Below, piece after piece: positions 17,346 through 25,161 of a DNA stretch of 40,771 bases (positions are counted from its first letter, which is position 1; each line of letters starts with the position of its first letter). A model generated the notes under the pieces. It ran no database searches, was not told the origin of the DNA, and was given only the letters and a program-made list of their open reading frames with translations. Source of the DNA: Parabacteroides distasonis (GTDB lineage Bacteria > Bacteroidota > Bacteroidia > Bacteroidales > Tannerellaceae). Position numbers and translations under genes: made by a program. The stretch lies in the NCBI GenBank assembly GCA_015060925.1, contig SUXM01000025.1, positions 1-40,771 of the forward strand, written 5' to 3'.

Positions 17346-19598
17346 TTAGTTCACCAAAAGAAAACGAATTCGTTCTGCATTAACTAAATCATGTTGCGAA
17401 AGTGTATATCTGTTTATCCGTTTACCATGCACATAAATATCTTTTATATAAATAGCGTTAGAATCTTGTTTGACAGTCTCTATCACAATATTCCCATTAG
17501 GATAAAACTGCGTATTTAATCTCAACGTAACTTTGTCAAAAGAGGGAGATGTCAAAACATAATTCAAATCCCCCGGACATGCCGGATAGAAGCCCATCAT
17601 TGAAAAGACAGCCCATGCAGACATTGTTCCGGCATCATCATTTCCTGGAAGACCTCCCGGTGCATTACGATAATACTTATTTAATAAAGCATGCACTATT
17701 TTCTGTGTACGCCATGCCTCCCCTTTGAAATAACTAAATAAATAGGGATACGCTATATCCGGTTCATTTGCCATATCAAAATAGCCCTTGTCAAAAACCA
17801 TTTGTAACTGTTTGATAAAATTCTTATCTCCTCCCATTAACTTTGCCAATCCTTTTATATCATGAGGGACATAAAAGGTATAATTCCAAGCATTACCTTC
17901 ATGAAACCCTGGACTTGGTTCAAAATTTTCTCCCTGTTTCGGATCAAAAGGGGCATAAAACGAACTATCCGGCAGGATCGGACGAAGTACCCCATACGCC
18001 TTACTATAATAGTGCTTATATCCCATGGCTCTTTCACAAAACAGCTTGGCATCCTCTTTTTTACCTAAAACCTCAGCCAACAAAGACAAATTCCAATCAG
18101 CAATATAATATTCCAAAGCATCTGAGACCGAATTGTCATATTGTGCTCGCAAAGGGATATACCCCCTATCCATATAATCATCATTATCTGGCCGAAGGAG
18201 ATTAGAACTACTCGGAGCAGTAGCACTTTTTCGCATAGCATTATAAGCTTTACCTATATTAAAACCACGTAAACCACGCAAATAGGCATCTACAATATAA
18301 GGGACGGCCGGATCTCCACCCATAGTCAAAGTTTCTCGTCCATACAATTCCCACTTCGGCAACCACCCATTTTCTTCATACATAGCAATCATTGTACGGA
18401 TCACATCCAATTGCTTTTCGGGATACAACAATGTCATTAAAGGTCCTACATTCCGATACGTATCCCAAAGAGAAAAGACAGTATAACGATTACTGTCCGT
18501 ATGCCCAACATCCAAACTTTCCATCATAGGATATTCCCCGTTGACATCTTGGATAATATTAGGATGAATCAACAAATGATACAATGCCGTATAAAAGACG
18601 ACTTTATCGTCATCCGTTCCTCCTTCAACCCATATACGAGACAAATCATCATTCCACATTTGACTTGCCAAAGCTGAAACTTCTTCAAAATGAAAATCAG
18701 GCTGTTCCGTTTCCATATTCAACCGAGCATTTGCCATACTCACAAAAGAGACTCCCATCTTCACTTCCACCGTATCACTCTCTTTCGTATCATACGTCAA
18801 CCATACACCTATATCATCTCCACTCATTTCCCGCCTATACTGTGTATATAACTTATACCTACCGGCATCAAGATTCCAAATTTTTTCCGGTCCAACCACT
18901 TCACGTTGTCTTTTCCAATAGCCAATTTGTTTAGGTTTCTTATTCACTTTCATTACAAAATAAACAGGAAAAACAGCCTGGGGATTATAGCAGAAAGTTC
19001 CTAATAGCTTTGTTCCTTCAATCTCTGTATCATTAACTATCCGGACAGTTGCACCCGATTCATTTGTCAACCCCTCTCCTAAATTCAACAAAACATTCCC
19101 TTGACCTTTAGGAAAAATAAAACGGGATAACCCCGTACGCATGGAAGCTGTCACTTCTGTTTTAATCCCATACTTTGTCAAATAATTACTATAATATCCA
19201 GGATAGGCAACCTCATCCTTATAACCACTTCCATATTCGTGATAATCCACATTCAAATCACCAACAGTAGGCATCAATAAAAGACTACCTAAATCCGGAC
19301 AACCGACACCACTCAAATTCACATGGGCATATCCAGTAAAAAAACGGTTATCCGCTGAATACGGAGCAGACCACCACTGTTTATCTTTATCAAATTTATT
19401 ACTATCCGACCCCATCACATTAAAGGGGGTAACACTCATCATCCCTTGAGGACAGACAGCCCCCGGATTTGTTGTGCCGTAATTACTTGTACCAATAAAA
19501 GGATTGACATATTCTACAGGCTGCCGTTGTGCATACCCTAACACACCTACACTAAAAAAAAGAAAAGAAATCAATTGTTGTCTCATTTGGCATTTCAT
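17346..19598 (-). CDS. GH92 family glycoside hydrolase, probable exo-alpha-mannosidase
   Basis: A 750-aa secreted enzyme. The N-terminal signal peptide (QLISFLFFSVGVLGYAQ) is followed by VEYVNPFIGTSNYGTTNPGA, the start of the GH92 N-terminal beta-sandwich. The catalytic (alpha/alpha)6 domain follows, with FSLWDTYRN, WLPKWELYG, DAYLRGLRGFN, and the GNDDAGTMSAWAVFSMMGFYP block holding the acidic residues and calcium ligands of the family. GH92 members are Ca-dependent inverting exo-mannosidases, mostly alpha-1,2, used by gut Bacteroidota on host N-glycans or yeast mannan. Linkage specificity cannot be read here. A second ATG four codons in (19586) is an equal candidate. No susC/susD pair is adjacent, so it is not in a visible polysaccharide utilisation locus. 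Confidence 0.94.
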   Translation of the reverse strand: MKCQMRQQLISFLFFSVGVLGYAQRQPVEYVNPFIGTSNYGTTNPGAVCPQGMMSVTPFNVMGSDSNKFDKDKQWWSAPYSADNRFFTGYAHVNLSGVGCPDLGSLLLMPTVGDLNVDYHEYGSGYKDEVAYPGYYSNYLTKYGIKTEVTASMRTGLSRFIFPKGQGNVLLNLGEGLTNESGATVRIVNDTEIEGTKLLGTFCYNPQAVFPVYFVMKVNKKPKQIGYWKRQREVVGPEKIWNLDAGRYKLYTQYRREMSGDDIGVWLTYDTKESDTVEVKMGVSFVSMANARLNMETEQPDFHFEEVSALASQMWNDDLSRIWVEGGTDDDKVVFYTALYHLLIHPNIIQDVNGEYPMMESLDVGHTDSNRYTVFSLWDTYRNVGPLMTLLYPEKQLDVIRTMIAMYEENGWLPKWELYGRETLTMGGDPAVPYIVDAYLRGLRGFNIGKAYNAMRKSATAPSSSNLLRPDNDDYMDRGYIPLRAQYDNSVSDALEYYIADWNLSLLAEVLGKKEDAKLFCERAMGYKHYYSKAYGVLRPILPDSSFYAPFDPKQGENFEPSPGFHEGNAWNYTFYVPHDIKGLAKLMGGDKNFIKQLQMVFDKGYFDMANEPDIAYPYLFSYFKGEAWRTQKIVHALLNKYYRNAPGGLPGNDDAGTMSAWAVFSMMGFYPACPGDLNYVLTSPSFDKVTLRLNTQFYPNGNIVIETVKQDSNAIYIKDIYVHGKRINRYTLSQHDLVNAERIRFLLVN

Positions 19599-19673
19599 TT
19601 ATGTTAAACCTATACATAGTAAAACAATGCCCTCTTTACTTAAGTTCAATCCAAATAACAACTGAATAAAAAT

Positions 19674-19702
19674 AAAAAAGCTCTCTTCGATATGAAGAGA
19701 GC
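19674..19702 (-). terminator. Terminator of the 6S-like RNA
   Basis: Stem 19680-19688 with 19694-19702 (9 bp, perfect), a 5-nt loop, and six Us on the minus strand (19674-19679). Confidence 0.85.
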
Positions 19703-19904
19703 CTACTATATTTTAAAGAAAGCCGCACCGTAGATATGAACAAACTCCGTATGACAGGATTTGAGTGCTTTGCCATCTTTGTAATCCGCCGTGCGAAGCA
19801 TGCCCCGAAGGGTGCGGCCCGCCATTGACGACAAGAGCTATGTCTCGGAATTAAAAAAATTTGATGAGTTTCCCAATCGAACATGTGCGGCTAACTCATT
19901 TTTC
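19674..19904 (-). ncRNA. ssrS: 6S-like RNA (Bacteroidales-1 motif), downstream of rplT
   Basis: About 400 bp between GH92 and rplT hold no credible gene, but on the minus strand they show a compact transcription unit. There is a full promoter (19912-19943), a G+C-rich structured body and a U-tailed terminator. The ends close with an 8-bp perfect stem, AGCCGCAC (19885-19892) with GTGCGGCT (19721-19728), and a second pairing AAACTC/GAGTTT lies inside, leaving a long rod with an open middle as in 6S RNA. The location just downstream of rplT is the reported position of the Bacteroidales-1 RNA, later equated with Bacteroidales 6S RNA (recalled, not checked). 6S RNA binds the RNA polymerase holoenzyme in stationary phase. 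The transcript is estimated at about 230 nt; the 5' end is approximate. Confidence 0.78.
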
Positions 19905-19911
19905 TTTATCA

Positions 19912-19943
19912 CAAAGATACTATATAAGAATGAAACAACCAAA
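19912..19943 (-). promoter_or_regulatory. Promoter of the 6S-like RNA
   Basis: On the minus strand TTTG (19940-19943), a 20-bp spacer and TATCTTTG (19912-19919) match the Bacteroidota promoter consensus without a mismatch. The start point would be near 19905. Confidence 0.82.
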
Positions 19944-19952
19944 TATTATGGC

Positions 19953-19988
19953 AAAAAAAAGAGCCCATTTACAGGGCTCTTTTTTTTT
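19953..19988 (-). terminator. Terminator of the thrS-infC-rpmI-rplT operon
   Basis: The 6-bp core GAGCCC/GGGCTC (19961-19966, 19974-19979) is extended by eight A-T pairs; the loop is 7 nt and there is a long U-run on the minus strand. It starts 20 bp after the rplT stop codon. Confidence 0.85.
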
Positions 19989-20007
19989 ATTACTATATAG
20001 TAATTGT

Positions 20008-20352
20008 TTACTTAACCTTTGCAACGATTGCTTTGAAAGCTTCCGGATGATTCACAGCCAAATCTGCAAGAACCTTACGGTTGATTTCAATACCTGCAGC
20101 ATGCAAAGCACCCATTAGGCGAGAATAAGACATACCTTCCAAACGTGCAGCAGCATTGATACGCTGAATCCACAATGCACGGAAGTTACGTTTTTTGTTA
20201 CGACGGTCACGGAATGCATAAGTCAAACCTTTTTCCCAGGTATTTTTTGCTACGGTCCAAACGTTCTTACGTGCACCATAATAACCACGGGTAAGTTTTA
20301 AAATCCGTTTTCTTTTTGCTCTTGAAGCAACATGATTTACTGATCTAGGCAT
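20008..20352 (-). CDS. rplT: 50S ribosomal protein L20
   Basis: A 114-aa basic protein starting [19 protein letters not shown], with the conserved [36 protein letters not shown] and the C-terminal [13 protein letters not shown]. It is an early assembly protein that binds 23S rRNA. It is last in the thrS-infC-rpmI-rplT cluster, about 107 bp after rpmI, and is followed by the operon terminator and then the 6S-like RNA. In E. coli L20 represses the rpmI-rplT message; no equivalent pseudoknot was identified here by eye. Confidence 0.98.
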   Translation of the reverse strand: MPRSVNHVASRAKRKRILKLTRGYYGARKNVWTVAKNTWEKGLTYAFRDRRNKKRNFRALWIQRINAAARLEGMSYSRLMGALHAAGIEINRKVLADLAVNHPEAFKAIVAKVK

Positions 20353-20459
20353 AATTCTAATCTGTTTTGAATGTTAGCGTCATCACTCTTGGATGATCTT
20401 AATTTGCTAATACATTCGGTTAATAAAAATCTTGTAAAACTCGCTTTAATATTAAAAGA

Positions 20460-20657
20460 TTACTTCAAACCAAGCAACTGCTTAACGTTGCTAACATCAA
20501 CACGGTCTACTAAACCTGTGTGAGTAAGATTTCTCTTCTGCTTTGTAGTCTTCTTTGTAAGAATGTGACTCTTAAAAGCGTGTTTTCTTTTGATTTTACC
20601 TGTTCCGGTAAGAGCGAATCTTTTTTTGGCACCGGAATTAGTCTTCATCTTAGGCAT
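20460..20657 (-). CDS. rpmI: 50S ribosomal protein L35
   Basis: A 65-aa very basic protein ([31 protein letters not shown] as the family signature, given here only in part: [22 protein letters not shown]). It contributes to the large ribosomal subunit. It sits 59 bp after infC and 107 bp before rplT, in the standard order. Confidence 0.98.
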   Translation of the reverse strand: MPKMKTNSGAKKRFALTGTGKIKRKHAFKSHILTKKTTKQKRNLTHTGLVDRVDVSNVKQLLGLK

Positions 20658-20716
20658 TTTCCAATAAATTTTAATTATTAAACGTTATACCCTTTATGGG
20701 CTGTCTATACATTATT

Positions 20717-21313
20717 TTATTCTTCATCTTTTGGCTGAGAAGGAGTCGCCGGCTTCTTCGGAGCTGCAGATTTTGAAGCGGACGACGAACCTCCTTTCTT
20801 TGGAGATAACATAATAATCATACGTTTACCTTCCAATACCGGCAACTGTTCGACTTTTCCATAATCTTCCAAATCATTAGCGAAGCGTAACAACAATACT
20901 TCACCTTGTTCTTTGAAAAGAATAGAACGTCCTTTAAAGAACACATAAGCTTTCACCTTTGATCCCTCTTCAAGGAAACCTTTTGCATGTTTCAACTTAA
21001 AGTTGTAATCATGGTCATCTGTCTGCGGTCCGAAACGAATTTCTTTCACAACGACCTTGACAGATTTAGCTTTTTGCTCTTTCTGTCTTTTCTTTTGTTG
21101 ATAGAGGAATTTCTGATAATCAATCACTCTACAAACGGGAGGGGCAGCATTCGGTGATATTTCTACCAGATCAAGACCCTGCTCTTCAGCAATTTTTAAT
21201 GCCTGAGATGTAGGATAAACTCCTTGTTCTACGTTATCACCTACTAATCGAACTTCACGGACGCGAATACGATCGTTAATTCTGTACTGTTCTTTCAGAC
21301 TGTCATTCTTCAT
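20717..21313 (-). CDS. infC: Translation initiation factor IF-3
   Basis: A 198-aa factor that binds the 30S subunit, prevents subunit joining and checks start-codon pairing. The N-terminal domain ([38 protein letters not shown]) and the linker ([20 protein letters not shown]) lead to the C-terminal domain ending [12 protein letters not shown] Ser/Ala/Pro/Lys tail of about 25 residues follows, longer than in E. coli. The start codon is ATG at 21313, unlike the AUU of E. coli infC, so the classical self-repression by a rare start codon does not apply. A -7-like TACCTTTG (21410-21417, minus) inside the end of thrS might be an internal promoter. Confidence 0.97.
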   Translation of the reverse strand: MKNDSLKEQYRINDRIRVREVRLVGDNVEQGVYPTSQALKIAEEQGLDLVEISPNAAPPVCRVIDYQKFLYQQKKRQKEQKAKSVKVVVKEIRFGPQTDDHDYNFKLKHAKGFLEEGSKVKAYVFFKGRSILFKEQGEVLLLRFANDLEDYGKVEQLPVLEGKRMIIMLSPKKGGSSSASKSAAPKKPATPSQPKDEE

Positions 21314-21347
21314 TCAAAAATGATTTATTCTCCTCGTTATTAGTTAT

Positions 21348-23303
21348 TTAATTATTATCTTTTTTCCAGTGATTCATCTGTTCCTCTATTTCACTGTTCA
21401 AAAGCGCTGCAAAGGTAGTAATTTTCATTGAACCTTTATCACCTTCGCCCTGTTTTCTTACAGAAACTTCATTATTTTCTGCTTCTTTTTCTCCGACAAT
21501 GAGCATATAAGGCACACGTTTCAATTCTGTATCGCGAATTTTACGTCCAATCTTCTCATTTCGGTCATCAACCAATACGCTTAATCCTTCATCTTCAAGC
21601 TGACGTTTCACTTCATAAGCATATTCATTGAACTTCTCACTGATCGGCAAAATAGAAACCTGATCCGGAGTTAACCATAATGGGAATTTACCTCCGGTAT
21701 GTTCAATCAACACTGCCACAAAACGTTCCATTGAACCGAACGGTGCACGGTGAATCATAACCGGACGATGTTTCTTGTTATCTTCACCGGTATATTCCAA
21801 TTCAAAGCGTTCCGGCAAGTTATAGTCTACCTGGATAGTACCCAACTGCCAACGACGACCGATAGCATCTTTCACCATGAAGTCCAACTTAGGGCCATAG
21901 AATGCGGCTTCGCCATATTCCACCTTCGCCTTCAAACCTTTTTCTTGGCAAGCTTCGATGATCGCAGTTTCTGCCTTTTCCCAATTTTCATCTGTTCCGA
22001 TATACTTATCTCTGTTCACCTTGTCGCGCAAAGAGATCTGTGCTTCAAAGTTTTCAAAGTTCAATGCTTTGAAGATGATAAAGATGATATCCATTACCTT
22101 CAAGAACTCATCTTTCAACTGATCCGGACGGCAGAACAAGTGAGCATCATCCTGGGTAAAACCACGTACACGAGTCAAACCATGTAACTCACCACTCTGT
22201 TCATAACGATACACCGTACCAAACTCTGCAAAACGCAAAGGCAGATCTTTATATGAACGAGGGAAAGTCTTGAATATCTCACAATGGTGAGGACAGTTCA
22301 TCGGTTTCAACAAGAACTCTTCCCCTTCTTGTGGAGTATGAATCGGCTGGAATGAATCCTTACCATATTTAGCATAGTGGCCGGATGTCACATATAACTG
22401 CTTTCCACCGATATGCGGAGTCATCACCTGCTGATAACCATATTTCTTTTGGATACGTTTCAAGAAATCTTCCAATTTCAAACGTAACTGTGTACCACGA
22501 GGCAACCACAAAGGCAAACCTGCACCTACCGCAGTAGAGAAGGTAAACAATTCCAATTCCTTACCAATCTTACGGTGGTCACGTTTCTTAGCCTCTTCCA
22601 TCAATGTCAGATATTCATCCAACATCTTTTTCTTCGGGAAGGTGATACCATATAAACGAACCAACTGTTTGCGGTTTTCATCACCACGCCAATAAGCACC
22701 GGCAGCACTGGTAATCTTGATAGCCTTTATATAAGATGTATTAGGCAAGTGCGGGCCACGGCACAAATCAGTAAATGCACCCTGTGTATAAGTTGTAATC
22801 TTACCATCTTCCAATTCACTGATAAGTTCCACTTTATACTCTTCCCCTCTTTCGCCAAACATCTTCAAAGCATCCGCTTTCGAAATATCTTGACGTTTGA
22901 TCTCCTCTTTCTTTGCGACCAACTCCTGCATCTTCTTTTCGATGGCAGCAAAATCAGCCTCTTTAATAACTACTTCACCCGGATCTACATCATAATAGAA
23001 CCCGTTTTCGATAGCCGGTCCGATACCGAACTTAATACCTGGATATAGTTCCTGCAACGCTTCAGCCATCAAGTGTGCGCTTGAATGCCAGAAAGCATGC
23101 TTTCCTTCTTCATCATCCCACTTGAAAAGTTTGACAGCCGCATCATCATTGATAGGGCGAGCCAAATCCCACACTTCGCCATTTACACTCGCTGCCAAAA
23201 CTTCCTGAGCCAAACGAGAACTAATGCTTTCAGCAATCTGCATAGCAGTTGTACCTTTAGCAAATTCTCTTACGGAACCATCCGGAAATGTAATTTTTAT
23301 CAT
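21348..23303 (-). CDS. thrS: Threonine--tRNA ligase
   Basis: A 651-aa class II synthetase charging tRNA-Thr. It has an N-terminal TGS domain (1-60), an editing domain with the HxxxH motif (HSSAH, near 73-77), the catalytic core with the zinc/threonine-binding MNCPHHC and [18 protein letters not shown], motif 3 ([12 protein letters not shown]), and the C-terminal anticodon-binding domain ([14 protein letters not shown]). It is complete and of usual length. It heads the thrS-infC-rpmI-rplT cluster, 34 bp before infC. Confidence 0.97.
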   Translation of the reverse strand: MIKITFPDGSVREFAKGTTAMQIAESISSRLAQEVLAASVNGEVWDLARPINDDAAVKLFKWDDEEGKHAFWHSSAHLMAEALQELYPGIKFGIGPAIENGFYYDVDPGEVVIKEADFAAIEKKMQELVAKKEEIKRQDISKADALKMFGERGEEYKVELISELEDGKITTYTQGAFTDLCRGPHLPNTSYIKAIKITSAAGAYWRGDENRKQLVRLYGITFPKKKMLDEYLTLMEEAKKRDHRKIGKELELFTFSTAVGAGLPLWLPRGTQLRLKLEDFLKRIQKKYGYQQVMTPHIGGKQLYVTSGHYAKYGKDSFQPIHTPQEGEEFLLKPMNCPHHCEIFKTFPRSYKDLPLRFAEFGTVYRYEQSGELHGLTRVRGFTQDDAHLFCRPDQLKDEFLKVMDIIFIIFKALNFENFEAQISLRDKVNRDKYIGTDENWEKAETAIIEACQEKGLKAKVEYGEAAFYGPKLDFMVKDAIGRRWQLGTIQVDYNLPERFELEYTGEDNKKHRPVMIHRAPFGSMERFVAVLIEHTGGKFPLWLTPDQVSILPISEKFNEYAYEVKRQLEDEGLSVLVDDRNEKIGRKIRDTELKRVPYMLIVGEKEAENNEVSVRKQGEGDKGSMKITTFAALLNSEIEEQMNHWKKDNN

Positions 23304-23343
23304 ATAAATTGCTTACTATAAATTCCTAAAATCAATTAGGTCG

Positions 23344-23374
23344 CAAATTTAGCATACTTTTTTTGTTTAACAGA
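23344..23374 (-). promoter_or_regulatory. Promoter of thrS
   Basis: On the minus strand TCTG (23371-23374, one mismatch to TTTG), 19 bp and TAAATTTG (23344-23351). The transcript would start near 23337, about 34 nt before the ATG at 23303. Confidence 0.55.
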
Positions 23375-23394
23375 ACTTTTAGCAAAAAAGTTCT
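23372..23394 (-). terminator. Possible weak terminator of the C10 peptidase gene
   Basis: A 9-bp stem AGAACTTTT/AAAAGTTCT (23372-23380, 23386-23394) with a 5-nt loop lies 18 bp after the stop codon; no U-run follows directly. It overlaps the thrS -33 region. Confidence 0.4.
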
Positions 23395-23411
23395 ATTGCT
23401 CCATACAATCT

Positions 23412-24821
23412 TTACTCCTTCACATGGATTTTGTGGGAAGCGACTTTGCCGTTGCAATCGACAGAGAGGATACAAAGTCCTTTAGTTTTTAGTGGGATTT
23501 CATTATCGCCTGCCACTACCGAAGCCGTTTGAAGCAATGCTCCAGATAAATCATACACCCGACAGATACCCTTTTCCGGGGATTTCAAACGAAGTAGAGA
23601 ACCCACCACTTGAAGCGGAGTTTCCAATGATTGGGCTACCGATTCAATATCGGTGGAAGATTGCCCAACCGGAATGCAACCAGTAACCATACTTATATAA
23701 TATTCTTCATCTATAAAACTCTGCCATTTACTATCCCAATAATCTTCCCCCTTTCTCATTTTATCTAATGTATAGTAACCATTTGATTCTCCTCCCCAAC
23801 CATAATTCAAATGAAAAGCATTTACTCCATCAAAACCATCTACATTTGCTGCATGAGAAAGAAGTCCCAAACTATAAATAATTGGACGTCCCTGTTTTAA
23901 TTCATTTAAAATTAGATTACTCCATCTCTCATCTGAATAAGCATGTCGAGTAAACGAATTTTCACCTGTTATTTCATCGTATAGTTTTACATAATGTTTT
24001 AACGAATCATGCCTATAAGAAAACTTACTGATAAGCCCCTCTCTTATATCTTCCATATATGCAGTCGAAGCATCTGCTCCATACTTCATCCGAACGGCTA
24101 CTCCACAATGATAAAGTAATCGTGCTACCTCGTCTTTATTATCTGCTCCAGACATGATTTTTTCCCAATCATAAGGTTTCTCATTCTTTAATGTGATATA
24201 AGTTGATTGCGATTCATTCGGTTTCCAATAAACGCCATTTCCTTTAGGAGCTTTGGGGTATTGATAAACACTCATCATTTGTGCCATCGCGACTGCTACA
24301 CAACCGACCAAGCTTCTTTTCCCTTTTTTATCTATCGGACAATATTTGGCATAAACCCCAGTTTGATTCCAATTCACTTTAATCAATGGTTTTATTATAT
24401 TCTCTTTATTATCCGAGCGTAAAGAATGAGCCTCCCAATTTAAATCCCGTTTTAAACCTTTTAATGATTTTATCACTTGAATCTCTTTGGCTCTCTTTTC
24501 TAACAAAAAAAGAGCAGCTTCCGGAGCTTCTTCCTTTTGAAACAGACCTTTATCTGAATAACCGATTAGTGGTTGCACCCGATCATCTGCCGATATCAAT
24601 GCCCAACCTTCAGGTTCAAATTGTACTACATAGTAACAGGTATCTCCCTCTTCCAACATCGGGGTAATGGTGTAGGACTTGATAGAAAAATCCTCTTCCG
24701 CTACACGCATACAAGCCATTACCGCCTGACGATGAACCTCCTCTCTACTTACCGATTCAGCGAACAGGCTGAATGTATCCAAACAAAATAAAACACCAAT
24801 AAAACAAATAAGTCTTTTCAT
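23412..24821 (-). CDS. Secreted C10 family cysteine protease (streptopain/PrtT-like)
   Basis: A 469-aa protein from ATG 24821 (an upstream TTG is less likely). A signal peptide (about 1-22, KRLICFIGVLFCLDTFSLFA) is followed by a propeptide with the Spi-like DTCYYVVQFEPEGWALISAD block and ADDRVQPLIGYSD. The mature C10 domain starts near KVNWNQTGVYAKYCP and has the catalytic Cys174 in LVGCVAVAMAQMM and His323 in LSHAANVDGF, followed by LNYGWGG. The last ~75 residues look like a small beta-rich C-terminal domain (CRVYDLSGALL, GLCILSVDCNGKV) resembling the secretion/adhesion domains of Bacteroidota proteases, including T9SS-type signals; that assignment is tentative. Known members degrade host or complement proteins. 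It stands alone, divergent from topB. Confidence 0.88.
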   Translation of the reverse strand: MKRLICFIGVLFCLDTFSLFAESVSREEVHRQAVMACMRVAEEDFSIKSYTITPMLEEGDTCYYVVQFEPEGWALISADDRVQPLIGYSDKGLFQKEEAPEAALFLLEKRAKEIQVIKSLKGLKRDLNWEAHSLRSDNKENIIKPLIKVNWNQTGVYAKYCPIDKKGKRSLVGCVAVAMAQMMSVYQYPKAPKGNGVYWKPNESQSTYITLKNEKPYDWEKIMSGADNKDEVARLLYHCGVAVRMKYGADASTAYMEDIREGLISKFSYRHDSLKHYVKLYDEITGENSFTRHAYSDERWSNLILNELKQGRPIIYSLGLLSHAANVDGFDGVNAFHLNYGWGGESNGYYTLDKMRKGEDYWDSKWQSFIDEEYYISMVTGCIPVGQSSTDIESVAQSLETPLQVVGSLLRLKSPEKGICRVYDLSGALLQTASVVAGDNEIPLKTKGLCILSVDCNGKVASHKIHVKE

Positions 24822-24848
24822 AATCAATTCTTATTTAGGAGTATTAAA

Positions 24849-24886
24849 CAAATATACAATTTGTTCTTTAAAAACAAACAAATATA
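24849..24886 (-). promoter_or_regulatory. Promoter region of the C10 peptidase gene
   Basis: Two -7 boxes, both TATATTTG on the minus strand, at 24849-24856 and 24879-24886; TTTG at 24875-24878 lies 18 bp before the nearer one. The proximal box gives a leader of about 20 nt. Confidence 0.55.
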
Positions 24887-24957
24887 ACGATCTTTCTCTC
24901 AAATCTTTTGGATGTCTTTTTCGATGATTGCTGGTTGGTCTGAAAGTTTCTGCCTAT

Positions 24958-25067
24958 GAAACTCGGAGTTTCTCGCCTGAAACATTTGGTTTCATGGGAA
25001 GAAACTTTTTTTCATCCGATGAAACTTCTACTTTCCTCGGACTTATTTTCGATTACATCCGATGTAA
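24958..25067. repeat. Cluster of four short palindromes upstream of topB
   Basis: Within 110 bp lie GAAACTCGGAGTTTC (24958-24972), TGAAAC-N5-GTTTCA (24978-24994), TTTCATCCGATGAAA (25010-25024) and TTACATCCGATGTAA (25053-25067). Three of the four have 7-bp arms around a single central base. The last one and its left flank match 1091-1127 near the GH109-like gene. The cluster lies upstream of the topB -7 box (25126), so it is not part of the topB message. The rest of the 340-bp gap between the two genes shows only promoter elements. Confidence 0.65.
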
Positions 25068-25125
25068 TTTGAACTTAATCCTGAATTCCTTTCTGAAATG
25101 TTTTCAAAAACTCATTCAGAAAACG

Positions 25126-25133
25126 TACTTTTG
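25126..25133 (+). promoter_or_regulatory. -7 box of the topB promoter
   Basis: TACTTTTG matches TAnnTTTG; only a poor TTTG lies upstream. The start would be near 25140, about 20 nt before ATG 25162, which rules out in-frame starts further upstream. Confidence 0.6.
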
Positions 25134-25161
25134 CGCCGGTATATCAAAAAGAGTTGAAGAG

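Noticed and set aside
19636..19884. 82-codon minus-strand frame between GH92 and rplT
   Set aside because: It overlaps the structured 6S-like RNA and its terminator; composition is not protein-like.
21750..22187. 145-codon plus-strand frame inside thrS
   Set aside because: Antisense to a complete threonyl-tRNA synthetase; no family resemblance.
24928..25161. N-terminal extension of topB from an upstream ATG
   Set aside because: It crosses the palindrome cluster and the topB -7 box; topoisomerase III homology starts at 25162.
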